A stretch of DNA of 64,000 bases. It comes from Vibrio campbellii CAIM 519 = NBRC 15631 = ATCC 25920. GTDB lineage: Bacteria; Pseudomonadota; Gammaproteobacteria; Enterobacterales; Vibrionaceae. The DNA is taken from assembly GCF_002163755.1 (NCBI RefSeq), contig NZ_CP015863.1, positions 1,116,001 through 1,180,000 on the forward strand, in the 5' to 3' direction. Numbering within the stretch: the first letter of the stretch is position 1; each line of letters opens with the position of its first letter. The position numbers and the translations under genes were made by a program. The notes below the pieces were generated by a model that was not told the origin of the DNA, ran no database searches, and saw only the letters and a list, made by a program, of their open reading frames with translations. This document shows positions 54,110-63,773 of the stretch, piece after piece.

Positions 54110-57100
54110 GCATGATTGAACGCGGTAAATACCAATCGCTGACCATGGTCAACTGGAACGGCTTCTTTGCCCGTACGTTTGACATCGATGGTCTGGTCAC
54201 CACGCTATCAGGTGGTAACGGTGCCGGTAAATCAACCACAATGGCGGCGTTCATCACCGCATTGATTCCTGACCAAACGCTACTGCACTTCCGTAACACG
54301 ACGGAAGCAGGAAGCAGCCAATCGTCTCGCGATAAAGGTTTGTACGGTAAGCTACAGCCGGGCGCGTGTTATGCGGCGCTAGACGTGGTGAACTCACGTA
54401 ACCAACGCCTATTGTTCGCAGTAAAACTGCAGCAAGTTGCGGGTCGTGATAAGAAAGTAGACATCAAACCGTTTGTTATCCAAGGTCTTCCAAGCCATGT
54501 GAAACCAACGGATATCTTGATTGAAAGCGTATCAGCGACTCAAGCTCGTGTACGTCAAATCAACGAAGTAAAAGAATCGATCGCAGAATTTGAAGGTGTT
54601 CAATTCAAAGCCTTCTCTTCTATCGTGGATTACCACTCACAGATGTTCGAATTCGGTGTGATTCCGAAGAAACTGCGTAACTCTGGTGACCGCTCTAAGT
54701 TCTACCGCCTGATCGAAGCATCGCTTTACGGTGGTATCTCAAGTGCGATTACACGCTCGCTACGTGACTACCTTCTGCCACAAAACGGCGGCGTGAAGAA
54801 AGCGTTCCAAGATATGGAATCGGCACTGCGCGAAAACCGCATGACGCTAGAAGCGATCAAAACCACGCAAGCAGACCGTGACTTGTTCAAACACTTGATC
54901 ACAGAGTCGACTAACTACGTGGCGGCGGACTACATGCGTCACGCGAACGACCGTCGTAATAAGCTAGATAAAACACTGTCATTGCGTTCAGAGCTGTTCG
55001 GTTCTCGTGAAACTCTTGTTGAGCAAAACAACCTGCTTAACCGCGTTCAAGAAGAACTAGAACTGTTAGTTGAGTCGGAAGCGGCATTAGAGCAAGACTA
55101 CCAAGCGGCTTCGGACAACTTGCAACTGGTACAAAACGCACTGCGTCAGCAAGAGAAGATCGAACGCTACCAAGAAGATCTTGAAGAGCTGAGTGAGCGT
55201 CTTGAAGAACAGATGATGGTAGTGGAAGAAGCGCAAGAACGCGTGATGATGGTGGAAGAGCAGGCGACCGTTGCGGAAGAAGAGGTGGATAGCCTTAAGA
55301 CGCAACTGGCAGACTACCAACAAGCACTCGACGTTCAGCAAACTCGCGCGCTTCAATACCAACAAGCGGTTCAAGCGCTGGAAAAAGCGAAACAATTACT
55401 TGACAATGACAGCCTAACGGCAGAATCGGCACAAGCGCTTGTCTCTGAACTCAAAAGCAAAGAATCAGAAAGCACCAACGCGTTGCTATCGGTTAAGCAC
55501 AAGTTGGACATGTCTTCTGCAGCAGCAGAGCAATTCGAAACTGCACTTAAACTGGTACAAAGCATCGTTGGTCAAGTTGAGCGCAGAGACGCGTCTGAAC
55601 ATGCGAAAACCGCAATTGCGAAAGCGCGTGAATCTCAGCAAGTTGCGCAAAACGAACAGCAATGGCGTGCACAGCACCGTGACCTTGAGCGTAGCCTTAA
55701 CCAGCAACGTCAAGCGCGCGAGCTAGTCAACGAATACCAGAAGCAGTTCCATGTTGAACTGACTGACGAAATCACGTTTGAACAAGAACGTGAGCGTCAC
55801 GCGATGCAAATTGACTCGCTAGAAATGACGCAAGAAGACGTGCGTGAGCAACGCAGCGAACAGCGTCGTCTAGAGCAAGATGCAGCAGCGGAAATCAACA
55901 AGCTAGAAGCCATTGCTCCAACATGGATTGCCGCGAACGATGCGCTAGAAAAACTGCGTGAGCAAAGTGGCGCTGAGCTAGAAGATAGCCAGTCAGTCAT
56001 GAGCCAAATGCAAGTGGTGCTTGAGCAAGAGAAGACCCTTTCTCTGGCGAAAGACAAACTAGCAGAGCGTCGCAGCCAACTTGACTCTGAGATTGAGCGT
56101 CTTGCTTCTCCTGGTGGTTCAAACGACCCTCGTCTGAAAGGTTTGGCAGATACACTGGGCGGCGTATTGCTGTCTGAGATCTACGATGACATCACAATTG
56201 ATGACGCGCCTTACTTTAGTGCGATGTACGGTCCGGCTCGTCACGCTATCGTTGTTTCTGATCTGTCTGGTATCGAAGAGAAATTAGTAGAGCTAGACGA
56301 CTGTCCAGAAGACTTGTACATCATTGAAGGTGACATCGATGCCTTTGATGACAGCTCATTCGACGCGGAAGAGCTAGAAGGCGCGGTTTGCGTTCGCATG
56401 AACGATCGCCAAATGCGTTACTCTCGCTTGCCTGAAATCCCACTGTTTGGTCGTGCGGCACGTGAGCAGCGTTTAGAGTTACTTCGTAACGAACGTGAAG
56501 AAGTGGTTGAGAAGCACGCGAAAGCAGCATTCGATTCGCAAAAAATGCAGCGTCTTTACCAAGCGTTCAACCAGTTTGTGGCAAGCCACATTCAAGTAGC
56601 ATTCGAAGCTGACCCAGAGCAAGCGCTGGCAACCATTCGTGACAAGCGTAACCAAATCGCTCGCGTACTGGCTGATTTGGATGCAAAAGAGCAACAGCAA
56701 CGTTCTCAACTGCAAACCAGCAAGCAAGCGTTGTCTTCTCTAGACAAGCTAGCGCCAAACATGGCGTTGATTGAAGATGAGTCGCTGCAGGCACGCTTTG
56801 ATGAGTTGGAAGAGAAAATCGCTCAGCTTTCAGAAGCAAAAGCTTTCCTAACCAACCACGCGAAAGCTGTGGCGGAATTGGAAAAAGTGGCGGTTGCCCT
56901 AGATGCCGATCCAGAGCAATTCGATGCGCTGGAAGCGGAATACAAAGCGGCAGACGAACAGCTACAAGATCTTAAGAAGCAAATCTTTGCACTCTCAGAT
57001 CTTGTTGAACGTCGCCACTACTTCGCTTACTCAGATTCAGTAGACTTATTGAACAAGAGCAGCGAACTGAGCGAGCAGCTAAAAGCGAAATTGGTTCAAG

Positions 57101-58575
57101 CTGAACAAATGCGTACATGCTCTCGTGAAGAGTTGAAGCAATCGCAAGGTCAAATGAACCAATACAACCAAGTATTGGCTTCTCTGAAGAGTTCGCACCA
57201 AGCGAAACTGGAAACGGTTCAAGAGTTCAAACAAGAACTTCAAGAGTTTGGCGTTAACGCGGACGAAGGTGCAGAAGAACGTGCAATGCGTCGTCGTGAT
57301 GAACTGCATGAGCGTCTACACACGTCTCGTAGCCGTAAGAGCGAATACGAGCGCACGATCACCTCTACTGAACTAGAGATGAAAGGCTTGGCGAAACGTC
57401 TGAAGAAAGTTCAGAAAGAATACGTTGAGCTGCGTACCTTCGTGGTTGCAGCGAAAGCCGGCTGGTGCTCGGTACTTCGTCTGGCGCGCGAGAACGATGT
57501 TGAGCGTCGCCTACACAAGCGTGAACTGGCTTACATGTCTGCGGATGAACTGCGTTCGATGTCGGATAAATCATTGGGTGCGCTGCGTCTAGCGGTTGCG
57601 AACAATGACGACCTACGTGATGCGCTGCGTCTGTCAGAAGACAACGCACGTCCAGAGCGTAAAGTTCTGTTCTACATCGCGGTTTACCAACACCTTCGTG
57701 AGCGTATTCGTCAGGATATCATCCGTACTGATGATCCAGTGGAAGCAATCGAAGAGATGGAAGTAGAGCTAGCGCGTCTAACAGAAGAGCTAACCCAACG
57801 TGAAAACCGCCTAGCGATCAGCTCTGAGTCGGTAGCGAGCATCATCAAGAAGACGATTCAGCGTGAGCAAAACCGTATCCGTATGCTGAACCAAGGTTTG
57901 TCGAACATCTCGTTCGGTCAGGTGAAGGGCGTACGTCTAAACGTGAAGATCCGCGAAAGTCACGAAGTGCTACTGAACGGTCTAGCGACACAGCAAGAGC
58001 AGCATAAAGATCTGTTTGAATCGACTCGTTTTACCTTCTCTGAAGCAATGGCGAAACTGTTCCAACGCGTGAACCCACATATCGATATGGGTCAACGCTC
58101 TCCTCAGGTTCTGGGTGAAGAGCTACTGGATTACCGTAACTACCTAGAGCTAAGTGTAGAAGTGAACCGTGGTACAGATGGTTGGCTACAAGCTGAGTCT
58201 GGCGCGCTATCAACAGGTGAAGCGATCGGTACCGGTCAGTCAATCCTACTGATGGTAGTGCAAAGCTGGGAAGAAGAGTCTCGTCGTCTGCGTAGCAAAG
58301 ATATTGTGCCTTGTCGTTTGCTCTTCTTGGATGAAGCAGCACGTCTGGATGCTAAGTCTATCGCGACATTGTTCGAATTGTGTGACCGTCTGGATATGCA
58401 GCTTCTTATCGCGGCACCAGAAAACATCAGCCCAGAGAAAGGCACGACCTACAAACTCGTGCGTAAGGTGTTTAAAGACCACGAGCATGTACACGTAGTT
58501 GGTCTGCGTGGTTTTGGTCAAACGGATAAGCCTAAGACTGAAGCGCAAGAGATGATTGAAGAGTTTGAATCGTAA
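54106..58575 (+). CDS. mukB: chromosome partition protein MukB (condensin SMC-like)
   Basis: 1489 residues (E. coli 1486). N-terminal head with Walker A GGNGAGKSTTMAAF, two long coiled coils around a hinge near residues 670-790 (LGGVLLSEIYDDITIDDAPYFSAMYGPARHAIVVSD), and a C-terminal head with signature SGALSTGEAIGTGQSILLMVV and Walker B RLLFLDEAARLD. ATP-driven DNA loop extrusion and chromosome folding with MukEF and MatP. It is the last gene in the operon and is followed by a strong terminator. Confidence 0.98.
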   Translation: MSMIERGKYQSLTMVNWNGFFARTFDIDGLVTTLSGGNGAGKSTTMAAFITALIPDQTLLHFRNTTEAGSSQSSRDKGLYGKLQPGACYAALDVVNSRNQRLLFAVKLQQVAGRDKKVDIKPFVIQGLPSHVKPTDILIESVSATQARVRQINEVKESIAEFEGVQFKAFSSIVDYHSQMFEFGVIPKKLRNSGDRSKFYRLIEASLYGGISSAITRSLRDYLLPQNGGVKKAFQDMESALRENRMTLEAIKTTQADRDLFKHLITESTNYVAADYMRHANDRRNKLDKTLSLRSELFGSRETLVEQNNLLNRVQEELELLVESEAALEQDYQAASDNLQLVQNALRQQEKIERYQEDLEELSERLEEQMMVVEEAQERVMMVEEQATVAEEEVDSLKTQLADYQQALDVQQTRALQYQQAVQALEKAKQLLDNDSLTAESAQALVSELKSKESESTNALLSVKHKLDMSSAAAEQFETALKLVQSIVGQVERRDASEHAKTAIAKARESQQVAQNEQQWRAQHRDLERSLNQQRQARELVNEYQKQFHVELTDEITFEQERERHAMQIDSLEMTQEDVREQRSEQRRLEQDAAAEINKLEAIAPTWIAANDALEKLREQSGAELEDSQSVMSQMQVVLEQEKTLSLAKDKLAERRSQLDSEIERLASPGGSNDPRLKGLADTLGGVLLSEIYDDITIDDAPYFSAMYGPARHAIVVSDLSGIEEKLVELDDCPEDLYIIEGDIDAFDDSSFDAEELEGAVCVRMNDRQMRYSRLPEIPLFGRAAREQRLELLRNEREEVVEKHAKAAFDSQKMQRLYQAFNQFVASHIQVAFEADPEQALATIRDKRNQIARVLADLDAKEQQQRSQLQTSKQALSSLDKLAPNMALIEDESLQARFDELEEKIAQLSEAKAFLTNHAKAVAELEKVAVALDADPEQFDALEAEYKAADEQLQDLKKQIFALSDLVERRHYFAYSDSVDLLNKSSELSEQLKAKLVQAEQMRTCSREELKQSQGQMNQYNQVLASLKSSHQAKLETVQEFKQELQEFGVNADEGAEERAMRRRDELHERLHTSRSRKSEYERTITSTELEMKGLAKRLKKVQKEYVELRTFVVAAKAGWCSVLRLARENDVERRLHKRELAYMSADELRSMSDKSLGALRLAVANNDDLRDALRLSEDNARPERKVLFYIAVYQHLRERIRQDIIRTDDPVEAIEEMEVELARLTEELTQRENRLAISSESVASIIKKTIQREQNRIRMLNQGLSNISFGQVKGVRLNVKIRESHEVLLNGLATQQEQHKDLFESTRFTFSEAMAKLFQRVNPHIDMGQRSPQVLGEELLDYRNYLELSVEVNRGTDGWLQAESGALSTGEAIGTGQSILLMVVQSWEEESRRLRSKDIVPCRLLFLDEAARLDAKSIATLFELCDRLDMQLLIAAPENISPEKGTTYKLVRKVFKDHEHVHVVGLRGFGQTDKPKTEAQEMIEEFES

Positions 58576-58593
58576 ACTCCGAATCTAATAAAG

Positions 58594-58626
58594 CAAAACG
58601 CCCGCAATGATTGCGGGCGTTTTTGT
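58594..58626 (+). terminator. terminator after mukB
   Basis: Stem AAAACGCCCGCAA / TTGCGGGCGTTTT with loop TGA, followed by T. It lies about 20 bases past the stop. Confidence 0.94.
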
Positions 58627-59104
58627 TTGTGCTACTTTTAAATCTTGGCCTAGATTTATTAAATTTATACTCAGGCTCATACCAAATCACAGATAATCTT
58701 AATCGTTCAGGTTCTTTCTAGTAAATTCCGATGTGTTGAAGCTAACGACTAATTATAGCTACTGGTATTACTTGAAACGTTTGTACCTTGATTCTATTCA
58801 AAATAATCAATAGTCTAGTCATTTCTATCAAGAGAGTTGAAGGATAAATGAGACGTAATCTTTTCTTGTCTAGTGGTGACTTTTTAGCTAATTAAATAAC
58901 CATTTTATCTTACAGTGTTCTCTTAATAAGAAGAGGAAATATTTAACAAACTCATGCTATTATCTATTTTTCTATATAAATGTTGAAAATTTTCTAGCTA
59001 TTAGTTAATCAATATAGAAAAAGGATAGGCTAAAAAATCATTCGCACCCCTCACCAGGGTGAACTTTTAAAATTAATTAAATTATATATTTTAGAGTGTA
59101 GTTT
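58624..59104. other. AT-rich region upstream of sphingomyelinase-like gene
   Basis: About 480 bases, clearly richer in A and T than the flanking muk sequence, with no credible open frame. A 5-bp stem CACCC / GGGTG (59045-59061) precedes the gene by about 40 bases. Together with the gene it forms a block of atypical composition from about 58640 to 60430. Confidence 0.55.
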
Positions 59105-60391
59105 ATGGCTAGGAAAATAATAATAACTTTCTTAATTAATCTATTTTTAATGAGCTATTCTAGAGCAGATAGCAATATCTATGTTTTAAATAATACTGAT
59201 GAGGTAATTAATGTTTTCTCTTCAGGAGATTCTAATATAATAAGTGGTGGTGGAATTGATGTTATAGAACCATATCAATATTTTAAGGTTTCTAAGCTAA
59301 GTCGGTATAGTAATATAGAATCAGGAAAAAGTTATTATTTCTTTATATTTTTAGGGTATGAACATCTGACATTGGCGTTGAAGTTAGATGGTAATTTACT
59401 TGGTTCAAATATGTCTTTTACTCTTACTGATCCTGAGACTACTCATGTAAGTGGTTTTAAATCTGATAGGAATATTTATTCCTCATCTAAGGGTGAATTT
59501 CAATACTACTATAAAGCTAGCTATACTGGAGGCTACGATGATGTGACTTTTGTTGTAGATAGAAAAAAAGTTATTGAGCCTTACAGTAAAAATAATATAA
59601 GAATACTAACTTATAATGTTTGGATGTTGCCTTATATCGGATCTAATATGAATCTTAGAGATGGTAAGATTGTAAATGAGACTAAGGAATATGATGTAGT
59701 ATTTATGCAAGAAGTGTTTCGTCGAGAAAATGAGAACGAAATTTACGCTACTATGCGTGAACACTTTGAATATAGGAGTGAAAAGCTTGATGGTGGGGGA
59801 AGCAATACCTATGATGGTGGCGTAGTTACATTTAGCAAATTTCCAATAATAGCTCAATCTCAGCATATTTTTGATAACTGTATCGGTACCGACTGTGCTG
59901 CTGATAAAGGTGTTTTATACACTAAAATATTAAAAGATGGACGCAACTTTCATTTTCTTAATCTTCATTTAGGATCTTGGAACTCGCAAAAACATAGAGA
60001 TGTTAGAATATTGCAGATATATGAAATAAAAGCCTTTCTAGAGCAGTTAAATATACCTGACGATGAGCCAATCATTCTAGGGGGGGATTTCAATATTGCC
60101 AAACATAAGTTCCCACTGGACTTCTCTATGCTGCTTGATTCCTTAAATTTATTAGAGCCGACGCTGAGTGGCCCCCTAGAGTACAGCTATGATCCAGTAG
60201 TAAATATAAATTTGGCTGGTGGTGATGTATCTGAGCGTGAGCGGTTAGATTATCTTCTGTATGTTGATAATGGAGCCGTTGCTTCAAGCAAAGCTTCAAT
60301 AGAGGTCTTACGTACTTTTGATACTAATATGTGGGGAATATGGGATCTCTCCGATCACCTAGCGGTTAGTGGCACTTTTTATGTTCACTGA
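59105..60391 (+). CDS. sphingomyelinase C-like secreted phosphodiesterase (hemolysin type)
   Basis: 428 residues with signal peptide (cleavage about A21) and a two-part layout: residues 25-160 are a beta-rich domain I do not recognise; residues 164-428 are an EEP-fold phosphatase of the bacterial neutral sphingomyelinase C type. The catalytic set is complete: N171 (TYNVWMLP), E203 (MQEV), H288 (LNLHLGS), D328 and N330 (GGDFNI), D382-Y383 (RLDYLLY), D417-H418 (LSDHLAV). Homologues of this type cleave sphingomyelin and lyse red cells. Cys259 and Cys264 may form a disulfide. GC content and codon use (ATA, TTA, AAT) are unlike the neighbours, suggesting transfer. Confidence 0.88.
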   Translation: MARKIIITFLINLFLMSYSRADSNIYVLNNTDEVINVFSSGDSNIISGGGIDVIEPYQYFKVSKLSRYSNIESGKSYYFFIFLGYEHLTLALKLDGNLLGSNMSFTLTDPETTHVSGFKSDRNIYSSSKGEFQYYYKASYTGGYDDVTFVVDRKKVIEPYSKNNIRILTYNVWMLPYIGSNMNLRDGKIVNETKEYDVVFMQEVFRRENENEIYATMREHFEYRSEKLDGGGSNTYDGGVVTFSKFPIIAQSQHIFDNCIGTDCAADKGVLYTKILKDGRNFHFLNLHLGSWNSQKHRDVRILQIYEIKAFLEQLNIPDDEPIILGGDFNIAKHKFPLDFSMLLDSLNLLEPTLSGPLEYSYDPVVNINLAGGDVSERERLDYLLYVDNGAVASSKASIEVLRTFDTNMWGIWDLSDHLAVSGTFYVH

Positions 60392-60502
60392 TTGCTCAAT
60401 TTAAACCTCTAACGCTTACACGGGGTAGGAGAGATTGTTACTGGAGAGGTATTTAACCATATCAAATGGTCAATTCTTACGTCAAAATACAACCAAGACT
60501 AG

Positions 60503-60530
60503 GCTAGCAACCATGATCATGGTTGCTAGC
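60503..60530. repeat. 28-base perfect palindrome after ATP-grasp gene
   Basis: GCTAGCAACCATGA is followed directly by its reverse complement, making a 28-base palindrome with no loop, eight bases past the stop of the minus-strand gene. It has no T tract. It may be the 3' end of the operon transcript or a binding site; similar copies elsewhere in this window were not seen. Confidence 0.6.
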
Positions 60531-60537
60531 GAGGACA

Positions 60538-61506
60538 TCAGAACTGAGATTTCACACCGAATTGTTCGGCTGCGTAGGCAACGCGCTCTTTCGGTTTTGG
60601 ATACTCGGCTGGCATGCCAAGGTTTTCAATGTGCTTCAAGCGAGGTAGAAGGCCAGCACCGTTAGCAATTTGGATTGCTAAACCAGGACGTGCATTCAGC
60701 TCAAGCACCATCGGGCCTTCTTCTTTGTCCAATACCATGTCGGTACCCATGTAGCCCAAGCCTGTCATTTCCCAAGCACTGGACGCTAGCTCTAGCAAAC
60801 GCTCCCAATGAGGCACTTGCAGTGTCGACAAGTCTTTCCCAGTATCTGGGTGGTGAGTGATGGGTTGGTCAAACTGTACCGCACGAATGGCTTTGCCTGT
60901 CGCGATGTCGATACCAACGCCAACCGCACCTTGGTGAAGGTTCGCCTTGCCATCGGATGCTGCCGTAGAACAGCGCATCATCGCCATCACGGGGTAGCCC
61001 TTGAATACAATAATACGTACGTCTGGCACACCTTCGTAACTGAAGCCGTCGAAGCAGTCATCAAACTTAATCAAGTTCTCAACCACAGCCACATCATTCT
61101 TACCACCAAGCGAGAAAAGACCCGCTAGTGCGTTACTGATGTGACGCTCGACTTCTTCTTTGTTACAGGTAGCACCTGATGGCTTGGTGTAGACGCCATC
61201 TTTGTGCGAAGTGATAACCAAGATACCTTTACCACCACTGCCTTGTGCTGGTTTGATTACAAAACCAGGCCAGTCTTCGACCATTTTGTGGATCTTTTTC
61301 ACTTCAGCTTGGCTAGCAATCACACCGATAAGAGCAGGCACAGTCGCGCCTGCTGCTTCAGCAATGATCTTGGTTTTTAGCTTGTCATCCACCAATGGGT
61401 ATTTGGAACGATCATTGTAGCGACCAATGTAGCTGTGGTTACGCTTGTTCATTCCCATAATGCCTTTATGGCGAAGCTTTGATGGCGAAGTAAAACGTTC
61501 AAACAT
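60538..61506 (-). CDS. RimK-like ATP-grasp ligase (alpha-L-glutamate ligase-like)
   Basis: 322 residues, ATP-grasp fold. GFVIKPAQGSGGKGILV (residues 81-97, K85 and Gly loop) binds ATP; DVRIIVFKGYPVMAMMR and MVLELNARPGLAIQIANG (Glu/Asn metal site) are in the C-terminal half. RimK and relatives add glutamate or similar amino acids to protein or peptide carboxyl groups; this branch (annotated alpha-L-glutamate ligase-related) has no known substrate. The N-terminus lacks the RimK-type substrate domain. It lies three bases after the membrane gene, last in a three-gene operon. Confidence 0.88.
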   Translation of the reverse strand: MFERFTSPSKLRHKGIMGMNKRNHSYIGRYNDRSKYPLVDDKLKTKIIAEAAGATVPALIGVIASQAEVKKIHKMVEDWPGFVIKPAQGSGGKGILVITSHKDGVYTKPSGATCNKEEVERHISNALAGLFSLGGKNDVAVVENLIKFDDCFDGFSYEGVPDVRIIVFKGYPVMAMMRCSTAASDGKANLHQGAVGVGIDIATGKAIRAVQFDQPITHHPDTGKDLSTLQVPHWERLLELASSAWEMTGLGYMGTDMVLDKEEGPMVLELNARPGLAIQIANGAGLLPRLKHIENLGMPAEYPKPKERVAYAAEQFGVKSQF

Positions 61507-61509
61507 CGT

Positions 61510-63015
61510 TTAGTCCTCCGCTAGTGGTTTAAAGCGGCGCAGCTCAGTTAGACGGTAACCCGTGTATGTACCTAGTAGTAGAATACCTGCCAGTACAATA
61601 AGCTGTAGGCCGATAAAGTTAAACGTTAGGTGCTGGATGTACGTGTTAGTCATTGCTAAGTAAACCAGTACCGCTGTTAGCAGTGAACCGCCACCTTGAA
61701 GCGCGACTTCTTTCGCACCTTCCTCTTCCCATAGAATCGACATACGTTCGATAGTCCATGACAAGATGATCATTGGGAAGAAGGTAATCGTTAGACCTTC
61801 AGTCAGACCAATCTTGAATGCCACAACCGTGAACACAGAGATGATCATGATTACCGTGATGATAACCGCGGATATCCTTGCTACCAGAAGTAAGTTCAGC
61901 CTCGATAAGTAACTTCGGATGATCAGACCCGTACCGACAATCAATAGGAAGCCAACGATACCAGTCACAAGTTGCGTTTGTACAAAGGCAACCGCAATCA
62001 GAACAGGCATGAAGGTACCGGATGTCTTAAGACCGATGATAACGCGCAGGAACACGACAATCAGAGCACCAATTGGAATCAGCATGATGGTCTTGAACAT
62101 CGCTTGCTCTTCAAGCGGCAAGCTGTGAATCGATAGGTTCAATAGACCGTCAGCTTCCACTTTGTTGTCTGTCGCTTCTTGCGGCGTGAGTTCTTGCTTG
62201 ATCATTGAGAAGTGAACTTGGCTGTTTTTACCGCCCACTAGGTCAAGTAGAGAAACGTTTGATTCATCCCAAACCAGAAGGTTAGGTTGTGCTGCCGCTT
62301 GCTCTGAATTTGGTGAGAACAGAACCCACTTTTCACCAGACCAAACTTGAACCATAGGTTGAATCGTTTGACGACGACGACCATCTTCTAGCTCGATAAC
62401 ACCAACGGTTTTGCTTTGTACACCTGCAGTAAGCAAGATTTTATGCAGTGCATCAGTGCGGTCAAAGTCGTTTAGAATTAGTGCCGCGTTTTGGCTGTCT
62501 GGATCGTTGAGTGTTTTGATCAGCTCACGAGCGAAAGTTTCGTTGTCTGCCGAACGGCTCATCGCACGCTCAATCAACGCGTTTGCAGCCGCTTGTTGTG
62601 GAGCCGAAAGGGTAGGTTTGGTGATTTCACCTGATGGTGGTAGTTCGTCTACCTTGGCTTGAGGATCAACCAAGAATTGTGCTTTGTAGTAAATAGTTTG
62701 TGCGCCAGTTGCCTGACGAATTGACCATTCAGCACGGCGGCCTGAATCAGAGTTTACGTAAGAAACACCGTAACCTGGAGACGACGCAGACTCACCGATT
62801 AAGGTGTAGCCTTTTTGTGTATGAGGGGCAGCAAGAGAAGCTTTTACTTCACCGCCGTTTGCATTGAATTCAATACGGGCTTCAACATCCCAAACTTGAC
62901 GTGTTTCACCTGGAGTCCAAGGAACGCCGTAATTCTGATGTCTGAAAACACTCAAGGCGATGCCTGCAACCACCAAAAGGATGATTGACAGGTAAAATGG
63001 TATTCTGGACGTCAT
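61510..63015 (-). CDS. inactive-transglutaminase/7TM membrane protein
   Basis: 501 residues. One N-terminal membrane segment (residues 6-24), a large periplasmic domain of about 300 residues with a transglutaminase-like fold (NALIERAMSRSADNETFARELIKTLN...RTDALHKILLTAGVQSKTVGVIEL), then about seven membrane helices from residue 310 (TIMLIPIGALIVVFLRVIIGLKTSGTFMPVLIAVAF to the C-terminus). The domain order matches PF14400 plus PF14402, in which the catalytic Cys of the transglutaminase fold is lost; the domain has no cysteine here. It could bind peptides and present them to the ligase. Eleven bases separate it from the upstream gene. Confidence 0.85.
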   Translation of the reverse strand: MTSRIPFYLSIILLVVAGIALSVFRHQNYGVPWTPGETRQVWDVEARIEFNANGGEVKASLAAPHTQKGYTLIGESASSPGYGVSYVNSDSGRRAEWSIRQATGAQTIYYKAQFLVDPQAKVDELPPSGEITKPTLSAPQQAAANALIERAMSRSADNETFARELIKTLNDPDSQNAALILNDFDRTDALHKILLTAGVQSKTVGVIELEDGRRRQTIQPMVQVWSGEKWVLFSPNSEQAAAQPNLLVWDESNVSLLDLVGGKNSQVHFSMIKQELTPQEATDNKVEADGLLNLSIHSLPLEEQAMFKTIMLIPIGALIVVFLRVIIGLKTSGTFMPVLIAVAFVQTQLVTGIVGFLLIVGTGLIIRSYLSRLNLLLVARISAVIITVIMIISVFTVVAFKIGLTEGLTITFFPMIILSWTIERMSILWEEEGAKEVALQGGGSLLTAVLVYLAMTNTYIQHLTFNFIGLQLIVLAGILLLGTYTGYRLTELRRFKPLAED

Positions 63016-63026
63016 AATCTACCTTT

Positions 63027-63773
63027 TTATTTTTTCTCTTCTTCCGTTTGAATATATTTACGGCTTACATCGACGAGTGCGATGTCGCGCATAAATTCTC
63101 TTCCTAGTAACACAGGATGGTTCATTTGAGAGCGATCTGCCAACGTAAATTGCGCTTTTTCATGAATTTTTCCAACGTGTACCCAAAGTTCAACAACAGC
63201 TCGACGCTCTAGTTCTTCATTGGTTGCTTGACGGATTTTCACGTAGCGAATAATTGGCGCTTCAATCCAAATATCTTTCTCTTCTTCTGACTTGGTATTG
63301 TCAGCAAGGTGGAAACGCACCCAGTTTTTGCCATTTCGTTCGAACTCTTCAATATCGACTGCATTTAGTGAAGAAGTCGCTGCGCCAGTATCGACGCGAG
63401 CATCGAAAGTTTGTTTGATTGAATCGATCGTCACTCGCTCAATTGAGCCAAGGACAATGTCATGGGTAGGAGTGGCTTGAACAGGAGCAGGCGCTTGAAC
63501 AATGATAGGTTCTTTTGGCTTCCTGACTTCGTCCATTGCTTCTTTGCGGAAGGTGCTAAGATCGCCATTTAACTTATCCACTTGGTCTTCCAGATTCTCG
63601 ATGTAATCCGACTGGTTACTAAGTTGAAGCTCTAAGTTGGTAACGCGAGTATTGAAATTCGTTTCAGAAGCCTGAATAGCAGCTAACGTTTCTTGGTGGT
63701 ACTGTTCGCCTTTGGTTAAAGTACATCCAGATAGTAAGGCGATGGCAACAACCGGAGTCAATCGTATAAACAT
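63027..63773 (-). CDS. retropepsin-like lipoprotein, ATP-dependent zinc protease family (PF05618)
   Basis: 248 residues. Signal peptide with lipobox LLSGC (C17), so a lipoprotein; residues 24-80 form a coiled coil (LELQLSNQSDYIENLEDQVDKLN); then a proline-rich linker and a retropepsin-like domain with active-site D128 in ARVDTGAATSSLNA. HPVLLGREFMRDIALVDVSRKY closes the fold. Retropepsins dimerise around two such DTG motifs. The family was named a zinc protease in error; aspartic chemistry is more likely. It is first in the operon with the membrane and ATP-grasp genes. Confidence 0.9.
   Translation of the reverse strand: MFIRLTPVVAIALLSGCTLTKGEQYHQETLAAIQASETNFNTRVTNLELQLSNQSDYIENLEDQVDKLNGDLSTFRKEAMDEVRKPKEPIIVQAPAPVQATPTHDIVLGSIERVTIDSIKQTFDARVDTGAATSSLNAVDIEEFERNGKNWVRFHLADNTKSEEEKDIWIEAPIIRYVKIRQATNEELERRAVVELWVHVGKIHEKAQFTLADRSQMNHPVLLGREFMRDIALVDVSRKYIQTEEEKK

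Noticed and set aside
59606..59866. Minus-strand open frame within the sphingomyelinase-like gene
   Set aside because: It is a shadow of the AT-rich coding strand; the plus-strand frame holds all catalytic motifs.
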